From Streptomyces avermitilis MA-4680 = NBRC 14893 (GTDB lineage Bacteria > Actinomycetota > Actinomycetes > Streptomycetales > Streptomycetaceae), in assembly GCF_000009765.2 (NCBI RefSeq), contig NC_003155.5, positions 6,510,001 to 6,574,000 on the forward strand: a stretch of DNA of 64,000 nucleotides, read 5' to 3'. Within the stretch, counting starts at the first letter, position 1, and every line of letters begins with the position of its first letter. Made by a program: the position numbers and the translations under genes. Below are positions 7,066 through 16,054 of the stretch, piece after piece. The notes beneath the pieces were generated by a model. It did not search any database, was not told where the DNA came from, and saw only the letters and a program-made list of their open reading frames with translations.

Positions 7066-9570
7066 TCACACCCACGTCCGGGGGCGGTAGCGGTTGGCAC
7101 GCTCCACCAGGTCGATCCTTTCCTCGCCGCCCTGCGCCAGCCGGGCCAGCGTCCGGTACGAGCGCTCCAGGCCGAAGCGGAGGCCGCGCTCGTCCAGTTC
7201 ATTGCCGAGCAGTGCGCGTCCGCCGTCCGGAGGCGGAGCGGAACCCTGGCTACCGGAGAGTACCCAGTCCAGCGCGCAGCCAAGGACCTCTGTGGACAAC
7301 TGCTCACGGCGCACCGCGTCCAGACCGTAGCCGTTCAGCGCCTCGACCTGCCCGGCGGCGGCGCCGAGGTCGTCCAGGAAGGACGCTTCCGGCGCTTCGT
7401 TCGTACGGTGTCTCAGGCGCGCCCGTACGGCGGCCACGCGGGCCGCGGTGTAGTGGATCGACGACTCGGGCACCGACTCCAGCGTCCGTACGGCACCGCG
7501 CCGGTCGCCGGCCGCGAGCTGGACGCGGGCCAGGCCGAACGCCGAACCGACATAGCTCGGGTCGGTCGTCCACACCAGACGGTAGTACTCGGCGGCGTTG
7601 TCCAGCTGGCCGAGCACCTCCGCGCACAGCCCGAGGGCCAGCTTGGGGGCCGGCTCACCCGGGAAGGCGTCGTAGATCGCGTCGAAGGAGAGCGCGCCGA
7701 CCTCGTGGTCGCCGGTGACGAGCGCGGCCACACCGCGGTACCAGACGACCCGCCAGTCGTCGGGCCGCTCGTCCTCCAGCTTCGCGAGGACCTCCAGCGC
7801 CGTGTGCGAGTCGCCGTTCTCCAGCCGGGCGCGGATCTGGCGCAGCCGGGTCTCGACGGAGGGCGAGGGGGCGTTGCCGAGCGCCGCGACGAGCTCCAGC
7901 GGGCCGGACGTCATGAGCCCGGCGAGGAACCCGGCGTTGGGGTCACCGGGGTCGACCCGGGGGACCGGCAGCGCGAGGGCGGCGGCGGCCGTGTCGAGGG
8001 GCTTGACGAGGGTGCGCGTGCCGCGGCCCGGGACGACACCCGACGCCGTACTCGCCGCCCGGCCCCGCTTTCCGACCGGCACCACGCGCGCCCCCAGCCG
8101 CGACACGTCCCCCTCCAGCTCCGCGAACAACACCGTGTCCGTGACCTTGGTCTCGGGCCCGAACAGGGTCGACAGGGCCGGCCGGGCGCGGCCCGTCTGC
8201 AGGGACACGACCTCCCTCAGCACACCCGTCAGCTGCTCCGTCATCTCCTGCGCGGAGGCGAACCGGCGGACCGGGTCCGGGTCGGTGGCGCGGACCAGCA
8301 GCCGGTAGAACGACTCGTACTGGCGGAAGACCTCGATGTGGTCCGGGTCCGGCAGCGAGTCCACGAAGACGTTCGTGTACCCCTGGAAGTCGAAGGTCAG
8401 TACGGCGAGGGTGCGGGCGACCGTGTACAGGTCGCTGGCGACCGACGGGCCGACGTCCGCGACCTCCGGCGCCTGGTAGCCCACCGTGCCGTAGATGGCC
8501 GACTCCTCGTCGTCCATCCGGCGCACCGCGCCCATGTCGATCAGCTTCAGCTGGTTCTCGGTCTGGATCGCGTTGTCGACCTTGAAGTCGCAGTACAGCA
8601 GGTTGCGGCTGTGCAGGTGTCCGAGCGCTTCGAGCGCCTCGATGCCGTACGCGCACGCCTGCTCCACCGGCAGCGGGTCCCGCTTCCCGGTGGGCGTACG
8701 GCGGTCGTTGGCGATCTCCTTGAGGGACTTGCCGCCGACGTACTCCATGACGATGTAGCCGTCGAGCGAGCCGGTGCGCTGGTCCAGGTGTTCCACGAAG
8801 TTGTAGATCCGCACGATGTTGGCGTGCTCGATCTCCGCGAGGAAACGCCGCTCGGAGATCGCCGCCGCCATCGCGTCCTGGTCACCGGTGTCCAGCAGGC
8901 CCTTCAGCACGACCCAGCGGTCGGACACGGCACGGTCCACGGCGAGATAGACCCAGCCGAGGCCGCCGTGCGCGAGACAGCCCACGACCTCGTACTGGCC
9001 GTGCACCACGTCACCCGTGTGCAGCTTCGGCACGAACGAATACGGGTGACCGCACTTCGTGCAGAACCCCTCCGTGCGCCCCGGATGCTCGCCGCGCGCC
9101 CGCCCCACCGGCGCCCCGCAGTCGGAGCGCGAGCAGAACCGCTTGCGCTCGGGCACCTCCGGGTTCTCCAGCACCATCGCGCGCGGATCGGGCCGCGGCA
9201 CGTCCGGCACCTGCACCAGGCCCATGCCGAGCCGGCTGCGCCCGGAGGTCCCGGCGGTCGAACCCGAGCTGCGTACCGACACCGAGCGGCCGGACGTCTT
9301 CCCCGACAGGGCACGCGACAGCCGACCCGACACCGAGCGCCGGGACTGCGAGGAACGCGAGGACGCCCGGGAGCTGGCGCGGGAACTGCTCCCCGAACCC
9401 CGGGAGCCCCGGCCACCGCCGGTGATCCCCGTCGCCGGCGAACCGACCATGCCGCCCGCCGCGACGACCGGCGCCAGCCCGCACATGTCGCAGTACAGCT
9501 CGCCGCCGCCCACGTCCTCGTACGACCCCGTGCAACCGGGGCGCTGGCACTTCTGCTGCGCCTCACTCAC
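7066..9570 (-). CDS. pknG: PknG-type soluble Ser/Thr protein kinase with TPR domain
   Basis: 834 residues from a GTG with GGAGGTGG upstream. Order of parts: a CxxxxC/CxxC zinc site at 8-29, a Ser/Arg-rich stretch at about 55-112, the rubredoxin-like module (CSRSDC...CTKCGHPYSF) near 146-178, the kinase at about 193-430, then TPR helices to the end. Kinase features match mycobacterial PknG rather than ordinary Hanks kinases: HGGLGWVYLAVDR glycine loop, Lys223 in VVLKGL, catalytic YCDFKVDN (D328) with no Arg in the HRD position, and DMG (D345) instead of DFG. PknG phosphorylates GarA-type FHA regulators that control 2-oxoglutarate use. The GlnH/GlnX-like genes upstream strengthen the call. Confidence 0.96.
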   Translation of the reverse strand: MSEAQQKCQRPGCTGSYEDVGGGELYCDMCGLAPVVAAGGMVGSPATGITGGGRGSRGSGSSSRASSRASSRSSQSRRSVSGRLSRALSGKTSGRSVSVRSSGSTAGTSGRSRLGMGLVQVPDVPRPDPRAMVLENPEVPERKRFCSRSDCGAPVGRARGEHPGRTEGFCTKCGHPYSFVPKLHTGDVVHGQYEVVGCLAHGGLGWVYLAVDRAVSDRWVVLKGLLDTGDQDAMAAAISERRFLAEIEHANIVRIYNFVEHLDQRTGSLDGYIVMEYVGGKSLKEIANDRRTPTGKRDPLPVEQACAYGIEALEALGHLHSRNLLYCDFKVDNAIQTENQLKLIDMGAVRRMDDEESAIYGTVGYQAPEVADVGPSVASDLYTVARTLAVLTFDFQGYTNVFVDSLPDPDHIEVFRQYESFYRLLVRATDPDPVRRFASAQEMTEQLTGVLREVVSLQTGRARPALSTLFGPETKVTDTVLFAELEGDVSRLGARVVPVGKRGRAASTASGVVPGRGTRTLVKPLDTAAAALALPVPRVDPGDPNAGFLAGLMTSGPLELVAALGNAPSPSVETRLRQIRARLENGDSHTALEVLAKLEDERPDDWRVVWYRGVAALVTGDHEVGALSFDAIYDAFPGEPAPKLALGLCAEVLGQLDNAAEYYRLVWTTDPSYVGSAFGLARVQLAAGDRRGAVRTLESVPESSIHYTAARVAAVRARLRHRTNEAPEASFLDDLGAAAGQVEALNGYGLDAVRREQLSTEVLGCALDWVLSGSQGSAPPPDGGRALLGNELDERGLRFGLERSYRTLARLAQGGEERIDLVERANRYRPRTWV

Positions 9571-9589
9571 GCCGCACCACCTCCACCGC

Positions 9590-10915
9590 TCACGCGACGG
9601 GCCCCCTCCGGTCGGTCGGACCGCCCTGGTCGGGCACCCGCGGACTCAACAGGTCGGCGGCCGCCCGCTGATAGCGGAGCACCGCCTCCTCGGCGACCCG
9701 CAGGTCGCAGGGCGCGCTCCACAGCATGCGGCGGGCCGCGTCGTACCGCTCGATCAGCAGCGGGTCCTCCGCGAAGCCGAGCCGGGCGACCTTCGCCTTG
9801 TACGCGTCGAGGCGGCCGCGCAGCTCCGCACGGACCGCCAGAGGCGCGGTGACGGCGGTCAACGACTCGCGGGCGCGCAGCAGTTCGTCCTCCGCCCGCT
9901 GCTCCAGCGACTCCAGGAGCGGCGACAGACGGTGCCACTGGGCGTGTCTGCGGTACTCGGCGGCCGTCTGCAACTGCTCCTGAAGCGCGGTCGGCGGACC
10001 GCTGACCGCGGGCACCTCCGACGCGGCGATCTTCGCCAGCACCTCGCCGCGTGCACTGCGCGCCTCCGCGAGGGTGCGGTCCGCGCGGCTGAGGACGTCC
10101 CGCAGCCTGACGAGCCGCGCCTCCGCGTCCTGCCGGACGGTGAGCACGGCGTCGATCTCCCGGCGCACGTCCTCCAGGGCGCGCGCCTCGCGGTCGTACG
10201 TCGTCGTGTCCGGACGTCCGCCGCCGGGCGCCGAACTCCCCGGCGCCGGAACCCAGTACGTCAGCGGGTCGGAGATGACCTCCTCGCGCAGCCGGGTCAG
10301 CGTGCGGGTGATCCGCTCCAGGTCGTCGCCCGCCGGGTGCTCGCCGGGGCGCACGCCCACCGAGTGCGCGAGTCGCCGGGTGCGCTGCAACTCCGCGGCC
10401 AGTAAATCGATCCGCGCGGGCAGCGCCGACCACACCGCGTCGGCGGCGACGACCATGTCCAGCGACGATGCGTACAGCTCGTTCATCCGGTCCACGAGCG
10501 CCGCCAGCGTGAACTGCTCGCTGAGCTTGCCGGTGCCCGCGAGTGTCGGCGCGTTCGCCGTCGCCGTCGTGCTGCCCGCCACCGTGACGGTCGCGCCGCG
10601 CAGGATCCCGGTCAGCTCGACCAGGTCCTCACGGCTCGACCAGCGCCGGCGCGAACGGATGTCGCGCGCCGAGCGCAGCGCGTCCGAGTACGCGTCGAAG
10701 TACGCCCACAGCAAGGTGATCGACGCCTCGGCGGCCGTCCAGCGCTCCTTGGTCGTGCCCGTGAGCTCGGCGCCTTCGAGGAGTCTGCGGCCCGCGTGGT
10801 CCTGGAGGGCGAGGAGCGAGGTCTCGATGGCCTCGTGCTCCGCACCGAGCCGCGCCAGCGCACGGTCCACCTCGTCCCGGTCCAGCACCGGCTCGGGGGG
10901 TCCCGTGACGCCCAT
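9590..10915 (-). CDS. unknown coiled-coil protein between GlnH-like and PknG genes
   Basis: 441 residues that I do not recognise. The ATG at 10915 has a GAGAGGTGA ribosome site. The protein is soluble, largely helical and rich in Leu/Ala/Glu/Arg heptads (for example 5-45, 175-230, 250-330), which suggests long coiled coils. The segment TLLWAYFDAYSDALRSAR is a conserved-looking helix. It is read in the same direction as and between the binding-protein and kinase genes, with 19 bp to the kinase start. By position it could couple the membrane sensor to the kinase. In Mycobacterium tuberculosis glnX, glnH and pknG are adjacent without such a gene. The linking role is inference. Confidence 0.85.
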   Translation of the reverse strand: MGVTGPPEPVLDRDEVDRALARLGAEHEAIETSLLALQDHAGRRLLEGAELTGTTKERWTAAEASITLLWAYFDAYSDALRSARDIRSRRRWSSREDLVELTGILRGATVTVAGSTTATANAPTLAGTGKLSEQFTLAALVDRMNELYASSLDMVVAADAVWSALPARIDLLAAELQRTRRLAHSVGVRPGEHPAGDDLERITRTLTRLREEVISDPLTYWVPAPGSSAPGGGRPDTTTYDREARALEDVRREIDAVLTVRQDAEARLVRLRDVLSRADRTLAEARSARGEVLAKIAASEVPAVSGPPTALQEQLQTAAEYRRHAQWHRLSPLLESLEQRAEDELLRARESLTAVTAPLAVRAELRGRLDAYKAKVARLGFAEDPLLIERYDAARRMLWSAPCDLRVAEEAVLRYQRAAADLLSPRVPDQGGPTDRRGPVA

Positions 10916-11002
10916 CGATCACCTCTCGCTCTCGGTCGTTCCCTGCGCGCCTGTCCGGTGCGCCCGGGTAACTCTCGGGTGGTATCAGGTCGGTTGCTTC
11001 TT

Positions 11003-12010
11003 CTAGGAGGCGGGCGGTTTCGACGGTCCCGAGTTCTTCCCCAGGGTCGGGGACAGCCAGGTGTCGTACGAGGCCTGCCAGCCGCTCCTGCGGTAGTCCA
11101 CGAGTACCTGGTTGACCCGGCGTACCAGATCCTTGGCGTCCAGTTTCATCGCCACGCCGTAGTACTCGTCGGTGAAGGCGGCGCCCTTGAGCTCGACCGT
11201 CGGGTCCTGCGCGGCCTGGCTCGCGGCGAGCGCGCCGTCGGTCACCACCGCGTCGACCTGGCCGAGCTGGAGCCTTACGAGGCAGTCGAGTTGATTGGGG
11301 ACGGGTTCGGACATGCGGGCGGACACGACGAGCCTGCCCGCCTTCCGGTCGGCGGTCAGCGTGTCGAACGCCGTCGAACTCGCCGCCGTGCAGATCCTCT
11401 TGTGCGCGAGCGACTTGTCGTACCCCGTGATGCCGGACTTCTTCGGGGCCAGGACCTGCTGGCCCGTGCGGAAGTAGGGGTCGGAGAACGCCACGTCCGC
11501 CAGCCGCTTGCAGGTGATCGTCATGGTGCGTACCACCATGTCGACCTGCCCACTCCTGATCGCTTCGATGCGCTGGTTGGTGGGGATGGCGTGGAACCGG
11601 ACGTCGGCGTTCGGCTTGCCGAGGATCTCGTCCGCGATCCGGTGGGCGAGGTCGATGTCGAAGCCCTCGAGGTCGCTGCCCTTCTTGGTGCTGTTCGGGT
11701 CGCGGTAGCCCCAGCGGTAGCTGTTCTGGTCGACACCGACCGACAGATAGCCGCGCTTCTTGATGGCCTTGATCGCCGCGCCGCTCTCGTCGTTCGAGGC
11801 CGGCGGGCTCTTGCGCTCGGGGTGGTCGCAGGTCTCGTCCCTCACCTGCGTGCCCTCGGCCACGCCCTGGCCGCCGACGCCCGCACCGCCTTCCCCGCTC
11901 GCACGGGTGAGCGGCAGCAGGACGAAGACGGCGGTGAGGAGGCAGGCGACGGCCATCGCCCCTACGCCGCCCCAGCCCTTCAGGCTCGCCCTCAGGCGTC
12001 GTGCGGTCAT
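11003..12010 (-). CDS. glnH: GlnH-like periplasmic amino-acid binding protein
   Basis: 335 residues from the ATG at 12010 (GGGGGAG upstream, 14 bp after the glnX-like stop). The much longer open frame to 12763 runs inside glnX and is rejected. Residues 12-37 form one hydrophobic export or anchor segment. There is no convincing lipobox (VAC with a poor -3 residue), which differs from mycobacterial GlnH, a lipoprotein. The rest is a type II solute-binding fold with GVDQNSYRWGYRD, LEGFDIDLAHRIADEI, SGQVDMVVRTMTITCKR and ADVAFSDPYF, typical of Glu/Asp binders. No transporter genes adjoin, so it probably acts as a ligand sensor, as in the GlnX-GlnH-PknG system. Confidence 0.92.
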   Translation of the reverse strand: MTARRLRASLKGWGGVGAMAVACLLTAVFVLLPLTRASGEGGAGVGGQGVAEGTQVRDETCDHPERKSPPASNDESGAAIKAIKKRGYLSVGVDQNSYRWGYRDPNSTKKGSDLEGFDIDLAHRIADEILGKPNADVRFHAIPTNQRIEAIRSGQVDMVVRTMTITCKRLADVAFSDPYFRTGQQVLAPKKSGITGYDKSLAHKRICTAASSTAFDTLTADRKAGRLVVSARMSEPVPNQLDCLVRLQLGQVDAVVTDGALAASQAAQDPTVELKGAAFTDEYYGVAMKLDAKDLVRRVNQVLVDYRRSGWQASYDTWLSPTLGKNSGPSKPPAS

Positions 12011-12024
12011 CGCGGCTCCCCCTC

Positions 12025-13488
12025 TCACCGGTACTCCGAAAGCCTGCGCCCGATGCCCAGCACCGCGCCCGCCGCGCCCAGCACGGCCAGCACCGCGGCG
12101 CCCACCGAGAGCCCGGTCATCGCGTCCCGGCCGTCGCCCGCCGCCTGCTTGAACTCGGTCTCCTCGTGGGCGAGGGCCAGCTCCAGGTTGTGGTCGACGC
12201 CGTCGAAGCACTCGCCCGTCGGCTTGTCCGCCTTGGAGCCGATGACCTTGTCCAGCGCGGCCTGGTAGTTGCCGGAGTCGTCGGCCGCGCGCGCTTCCCG
12301 GTGGCGCGACTGCCACTCCTCCATGTTCCCGGTGGCGGCCGTCACGGGCTGCCCGCCCGCCTGGTCGTCGGCCAGCGACTTCGCCTCGGCGAGGCCCGCG
12401 GAGAGCTTCTTCATGTCCTGCTTGAAGTTGTAGTCGAAGACGTCCTCGACGCTCTCGTCGGGCAGGGTCTTGGTCTCGGCGCCGCGGCTGACCAGGGTCA
12501 GGTTCTCGTTGCCCCGCGCGTTCAGCGACGCGATCCGGGCGTCGTGCAGCACGTTGAGCGAGCGCACTCCGTGGTCGTACGACGAGTCGAGGCCGGCGCG
12601 CGCGACGGTGTGTCCGACGACCAGCCAGAGCAGGACCACCGCGGAGGCGGCCGTGGCGGCGACCAGGCCCTGGTTCAGCACCCGGTTCGTACGCCGGTAG
12701 TTGCGGCGCTGGGCCCAGCCGAGCGCGGCGAGAGCGAGGACGCCGAGGCCCATCGCGGCCCACGGGTACGGCGTCGCGCTGTCGTAGTCCGAGCGCAGCC
12801 GCTGGTTCTCCTTGGTGTAGAGATCCTGCGCGGCCGGCAGCATCTTCTGCTGCATCGTGTCGTTCGCGTACCGCAGATAGGCCCCGCCCAGCGGGAAGCC
12901 CTGCCGGTTGTTGGCGCGGGCCCGCTCGATCAGGCCCTTGTACTCGGGCAGCAGTTTGTTGAGCTTGGCGATGGTGTCCGCGGAGGGCGAGCCCGGCTCG
13001 GAGTTGGCGGCGGCGACGACCAGCTTGTCGGCGGCCGTCCTGATGTCGTCCTCGAAGCGCGTGCGGGAGCCCGCCGGCTCCTCGCCGCCCGCGAGGAAGC
13101 CGCTGGACGCGGTCGTGTTGGCGTCGGCGAGCGAGCGGTAGATGTCCGCCGCGCCCGCGCTCAGCGGCTGGCTGCTGTGCAGCACGTCGTCCGCGGCGGC
13201 CGAGCGGTCGGTCATCTGCCAGGCGGTGACCGCGCCGAACGCGACCACGAGCAGGGCCAGGACGGCGCCGATGAGGCGCAGCCGGCCGGGCTCGGTCGTC
13301 GCGGCGGCCCGCAGCTGGTCGACGCCCTCCGCCCAGGCCGTGCGGCGGGGCGGGGCGGGGTCGGGGCGGCCCTGTGACGCACGCGCGCCGGGCGCTTCCC
13401 GCGCGCCGGGCACGCCGGACCGCGGCAGGGCCGGCGTCGTCGGTGCGGCCTGGGCCGGTGGCGCGCTGCCTTTCTGCGGGTGTGTCAC
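12025..13488 (-). CDS. glnX: GlnX-like four-helix membrane sensor
   Basis: 487 residues from a GTG preceded by GGGGGAGGT. After a Pro/Ala-rich cytoplasmic tail, membrane helices are visible near 71-91, 243-260, 273-293 and 457-478. They leave two large extracytoplasmic loops (about 92-242 and 294-456), both helical and of four-helix-bundle sensor character. This topology matches mycobacterial GlnX, which detects ligand-loaded GlnH and signals to PknG. First gene of the minus-strand block, so its promoter should lie in 13489-13796. The family call rests on topology and gene order more than on sharp motifs. Confidence 0.88.
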   Translation of the reverse strand: MTHPQKGSAPPAQAAPTTPALPRSGVPGAREAPGARASQGRPDPAPPRRTAWAEGVDQLRAAATTEPGRLRLIGAVLALLVVAFGAVTAWQMTDRSAAADDVLHSSQPLSAGAADIYRSLADANTTASSGFLAGGEEPAGSRTRFEDDIRTAADKLVVAAANSEPGSPSADTIAKLNKLLPEYKGLIERARANNRQGFPLGGAYLRYANDTMQQKMLPAAQDLYTKENQRLRSDYDSATPYPWAAMGLGVLALAALGWAQRRNYRRTNRVLNQGLVAATAASAVVLLWLVVGHTVARAGLDSSYDHGVRSLNVLHDARIASLNARGNENLTLVSRGAETKTLPDESVEDVFDYNFKQDMKKLSAGLAEAKSLADDQAGGQPVTAATGNMEEWQSRHREARAADDSGNYQAALDKVIGSKADKPTGECFDGVDHNLELALAHEETEFKQAAGDGRDAMTGLSVGAAVLAVLGAAGAVLGIGRRLSEYR

Positions 13489-13796
13489 TTGACCTCCCCC
13501 ATGGTCATCCGCCGGTCACCCCCGCCCGGTGCCGCGGGGGCACGGACAGAGGTGCACGGCCGCAAGTATCGCCGCCGGGACTGACATCCGCACAGGCCTT
13601 CACACGATCTTGTTCGGATCGCGGCGCGGTCGTGCGGATTCCGGCGCACGGCAGTACTCCCCGCGCCATCCTCCGGTCATGAATACGCGACCCTGTATCT
13701 GTTCGGTTCCCGTACGAACGGGGAGGTTCACGCCCTCATGTCCCGCCCGCCCCGCCCGCCCCGCCCGCCCCGCATGCACCTCACGCCCCTACGCCC
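13489..13796. other. 308-bp regulatory gap upstream of the glnX-like gene
   Basis: No gene seen. It should hold the promoter of the minus-strand signalling block. Around 13596-13625 the sequence is less GC-rich (ACACGATCTTGTTCGGATCG) with short CGATC/GATCG arms. The right part is a low-complexity run: 9-bp units of CCGCCCCGC type from 13743 to 13773, followed by the 8-bp repeat at the end of the next gene. No clear factor-independent terminator for the sugar operon that ends at 13797. Confidence 0.5.
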
Positions 13797-13806
13797 CTAC
13801 GCTCCT
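13743..13806. repeat. low-complexity 9-bp and 8-bp tandem repeats at a gene end
   Basis: Bases 13743-13773 are about three CCGCCCCGC units. Bases 13783-13806 are three ACGCCCCT-like units (the third is ACGCTCCT). The kinase stop codon (complement of 13797-13799) lies inside the second array. Confidence 0.75.
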
Positions 13807-14789
13807 TCGTAGTGTGCCCGTACGCGCGCGTGGACCTCCTCCGGGGCGTGCACGTGGTCGAGGCCCAGCAGGGCCGCGCCGAGGACCGGCCCTGCGGTGA
13901 CCACCCGGGGTACCGCCTTGGGGGCGCGGGCCGCCAGCAGGTCCCTTATCCGGTCGTCGAGTTGGGGGTGGCGGGCCGCGAGGACGCTGCCGCCGAGCAG
14001 CACGGGGGTCTCCTCCGCGAGCAGGTCGAGGCGGGTCAGGGCGACCACGGCCATCGCCACCACCTCGTCCGCCAGCCGGTCGACGACGGCCCGCGCCACC
14101 GGGTCGCCGTCGCGAGCCGTGGCGAACAGGACGGGTGTCAGCTCATGGCGCCGGGAGTGCTCGATGTGCTCCAGGTGGAGCGCCTCGATCAGCGCGTACA
14201 TCGACTCCAGGCCGAAGTGCGCGGGGAGCGTACGGGCCAGGGCCGTCGGGCCGCCCCGCCCGTCCTCCGCCCGCGCCGCATGCCACAGGGCCTCCTCCGC
14301 CAGGGCCCAGCCGCCGCCCCAGTCGCCGGAGATGCGGCCGATGGCCGGGAAACGCGCGGTGCGGCCGTCGGGGCGCATGCCCACGCAGTTGATGCCCGCG
14401 CCGCACACCACCGCGACCCCGTGCGGCTCGGCGACGCCCGCCCGCAGGATCGCGAAGGTGTCATTGCGCACCTCCACACTCGTGCCCCACGCGCGCGCGT
14501 GCAGGGCGGCCGCCAACTGCTTCTCCTCGACGGGGAGATCGGCGTTCGCCAGACACGCCGAGACATGCGTGACCGAGGTGACGCCGGCCGCGGCGAAGGC
14601 CCGGCCCACCGCGTCGGCGACCACGTCCACCGCCGTCTCCACCCCCACCGCCGGGGGACGGAACCCGCCGCCGCGCGCGGCGCCGACGACCGTGCCGTCG
14701 GCGGCCACGACCGCGACGTCGGTCTTGCTGTTCCCCGCGTCGATCGCGAGCACGCTCGCTCCGTCGAGGGCGGGGACGTCTGTGCTCAC
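13797..14789 (-). CDS. BadF/BadG-family sugar kinase, N-acetylglucosamine kinase-like
   Basis: 330 residues from the GTG at 14789, which overlaps the GH4 stop as GTGA. A GTG six bases earlier is an alternative start. The ASKHA ATPase fold is clear: LAIDAGNSKTDVAVV phosphate-1 loop, VRNDTFAILRAG, VVCGAGINCVG phosphate-2, GRISGDWGGGWALAEEAL, and LLGGSVLAARHP. Family members phosphorylate GlcNAc or related aminosugars with ATP. Being coupled to a GH4 glycosidase and an ABC sugar importer, it probably phosphorylates the sugar brought in or released. The exact sugar is not readable. Kinase and GH4 are in the order expected of an operon starting at 19232. Confidence 0.88.
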   Translation of the reverse strand: MSTDVPALDGASVLAIDAGNSKTDVAVVAADGTVVGAARGGGFRPPAVGVETAVDVVADAVGRAFAAAGVTSVTHVSACLANADLPVEEKQLAAALHARAWGTSVEVRNDTFAILRAGVAEPHGVAVVCGAGINCVGMRPDGRTARFPAIGRISGDWGGGWALAEEALWHAARAEDGRGGPTALARTLPAHFGLESMYALIEALHLEHIEHSRRHELTPVLFATARDGDPVARAVVDRLADEVVAMAVVALTRLDLLAEETPVLLGGSVLAARHPQLDDRIRDLLAARAPKAVPRVVTAGPVLGAALLGLDHVHAPEEVHARVRAHYEGA

Positions 14790-16051
14790 GCCCACGCGAG
14801 GTGCTCCCGGTTGTGCGCGATCAGCCGGTCGGTGAGGGCGTCGGCGTACCCGTACTGGCCGATCAGCGGGTGCGCGAGCAGCGCCCGGAACACCCGGTCG
14901 CGTCCGCCGCGCAGCGCGGCCTCAAGGGCCAGGTCCTCGTACGCCGTGACGTTCGCCATCAGCCCCGCGTACAGCGGGTCCACCGGCGGCACCGGCAGCG
15001 GGGTGGGGCCGTGCGGGCCGACCGCGGCCTGCACCTCGATCACCGCGTCGTCGGGCAGGAAGGGCAACGTGCCCTTGTTGTAGGCGTTCACCACCTGGTA
15101 CGGGCTGCCTCCCCCGCCCAGCAGCGAGGCCGCGAGGTCCACGGCCGCCTCCGAGTAGTACGCGCCACCCCGCTCGGCCAGCAGCGCCGGCTTCTCGTCG
15201 AGCGCGGGGTCGCCGTACATCTCCAGCAACCGCCGCTCCATCCGCGCGACCTCCGCGGCCCGCGAGGGTTTGGTCCCGAGCTCTCGTACGACCTCGTCGT
15301 GCGCGTAGAAGTAGCGCAGGTAGTACGAGGGGACGACGCCGAGCCGGTCGACGATGCTGCGCGGCAGGCGCAGGTCGCCCGCGACGGCGTCACCGTGCTC
15401 GGCGAGCAGCTTGGGCAGGACGTTCTCGCCCTCGGGGCCGCCCAGGCGCACCCCGGTCTCCCAGGTGAGGTGGTTGAGGCCGACGTGGTCGAGGTGGACG
15501 TCGGCGGGGGCGACGCCGAGCAGCCCGGCGAACTTCCGCTGGAAGCCGATCGCCACGTTGCACAGCCCGACGGCCTTGTGACCGGCCTGGAGCAGGGCGC
15601 GCGTCACGATCCCCACCGGATTGGTGAAATCGATGATCCAGGCGTCCGGGTTGGCGCGGCGGACGCGCTCGGCGATGTCCAGCACCACCGGCACCGTGCG
15701 CAGCGCCTTGGCGAGACCGCCCGCGCCCGTCGTCTCCTGGCCGACGCAGCCGCACTCCAGCGGCCAGGTCTCGTCCTGCTCGCGTGCGGCCTGTCCGCCC
15801 ACGCGCAGCTGGAGCAGCACCGCGTCGGCGCCCTCGACGCCCGCGTCCAGGTCGGACGTGGTGACGATCCTGCCGTCGTGGCCCTGCCTGGCGAAGATGC
15901 GCCGGGCGAGGCCGCCCACCAGTTCGAGGCGGTCGGCGGCCGGGTCGACGAGGACCAGTTCCTCGACGGGCAGCGTGTCCCGCAACCGGGCGAAGCCGTC
16001 GATGAGTTCGGGGGTGTACGTGGACCCCCCGCCCACAACTGCCAGTTTCAT
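14786..16051 (-). CDS. GH4-family NAD-dependent glycosidase (6-phospho-beta-glucosidase type)
   Basis: 421 residues. The N-terminal Rossmann loop VVGGGSTYTPELI binds NAD, and DFTNPVGIVTRAL, GLCNVAIGF (Cys164) and LNHLTW (His194) are the GH4 metal and catalytic segments. GH4 enzymes cleave by an oxidation-elimination route needing NAD+ and Mn2+. Most of the 6-phospho-beta-glucosidase branch act on sugars phosphorylated by a PTS, whereas this gene sits with an ABC importer and a kinase. The substrate may therefore be phosphorylated inside the cell or not phosphorylated. Starts three bases after the upstream permease stop and overlaps the kinase start by four bases. Confidence 0.93.
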   Translation of the reverse strand: MKLAVVGGGSTYTPELIDGFARLRDTLPVEELVLVDPAADRLELVGGLARRIFARQGHDGRIVTTSDLDAGVEGADAVLLQLRVGGQAAREQDETWPLECGCVGQETTGAGGLAKALRTVPVVLDIAERVRRANPDAWIIDFTNPVGIVTRALLQAGHKAVGLCNVAIGFQRKFAGLLGVAPADVHLDHVGLNHLTWETGVRLGGPEGENVLPKLLAEHGDAVAGDLRLPRSIVDRLGVVPSYYLRYFYAHDEVVRELGTKPSRAAEVARMERRLLEMYGDPALDEKPALLAERGGAYYSEAAVDLAASLLGGGGSPYQVVNAYNKGTLPFLPDDAVIEVQAAVGPHGPTPLPVPPVDPLYAGLMANVTAYEDLALEAALRGGRDRVFRALLAHPLIGQYGYADALTDRLIAHNREHLAWA

Positions 16052-16054
16052 ACG

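Noticed and set aside
12011..12763. N-terminal extension of the GlnH-like frame
   Set aside because: Overlaps the glnX-like gene in another frame. The ATG at 12010 has a ribosome site and begins an export segment.
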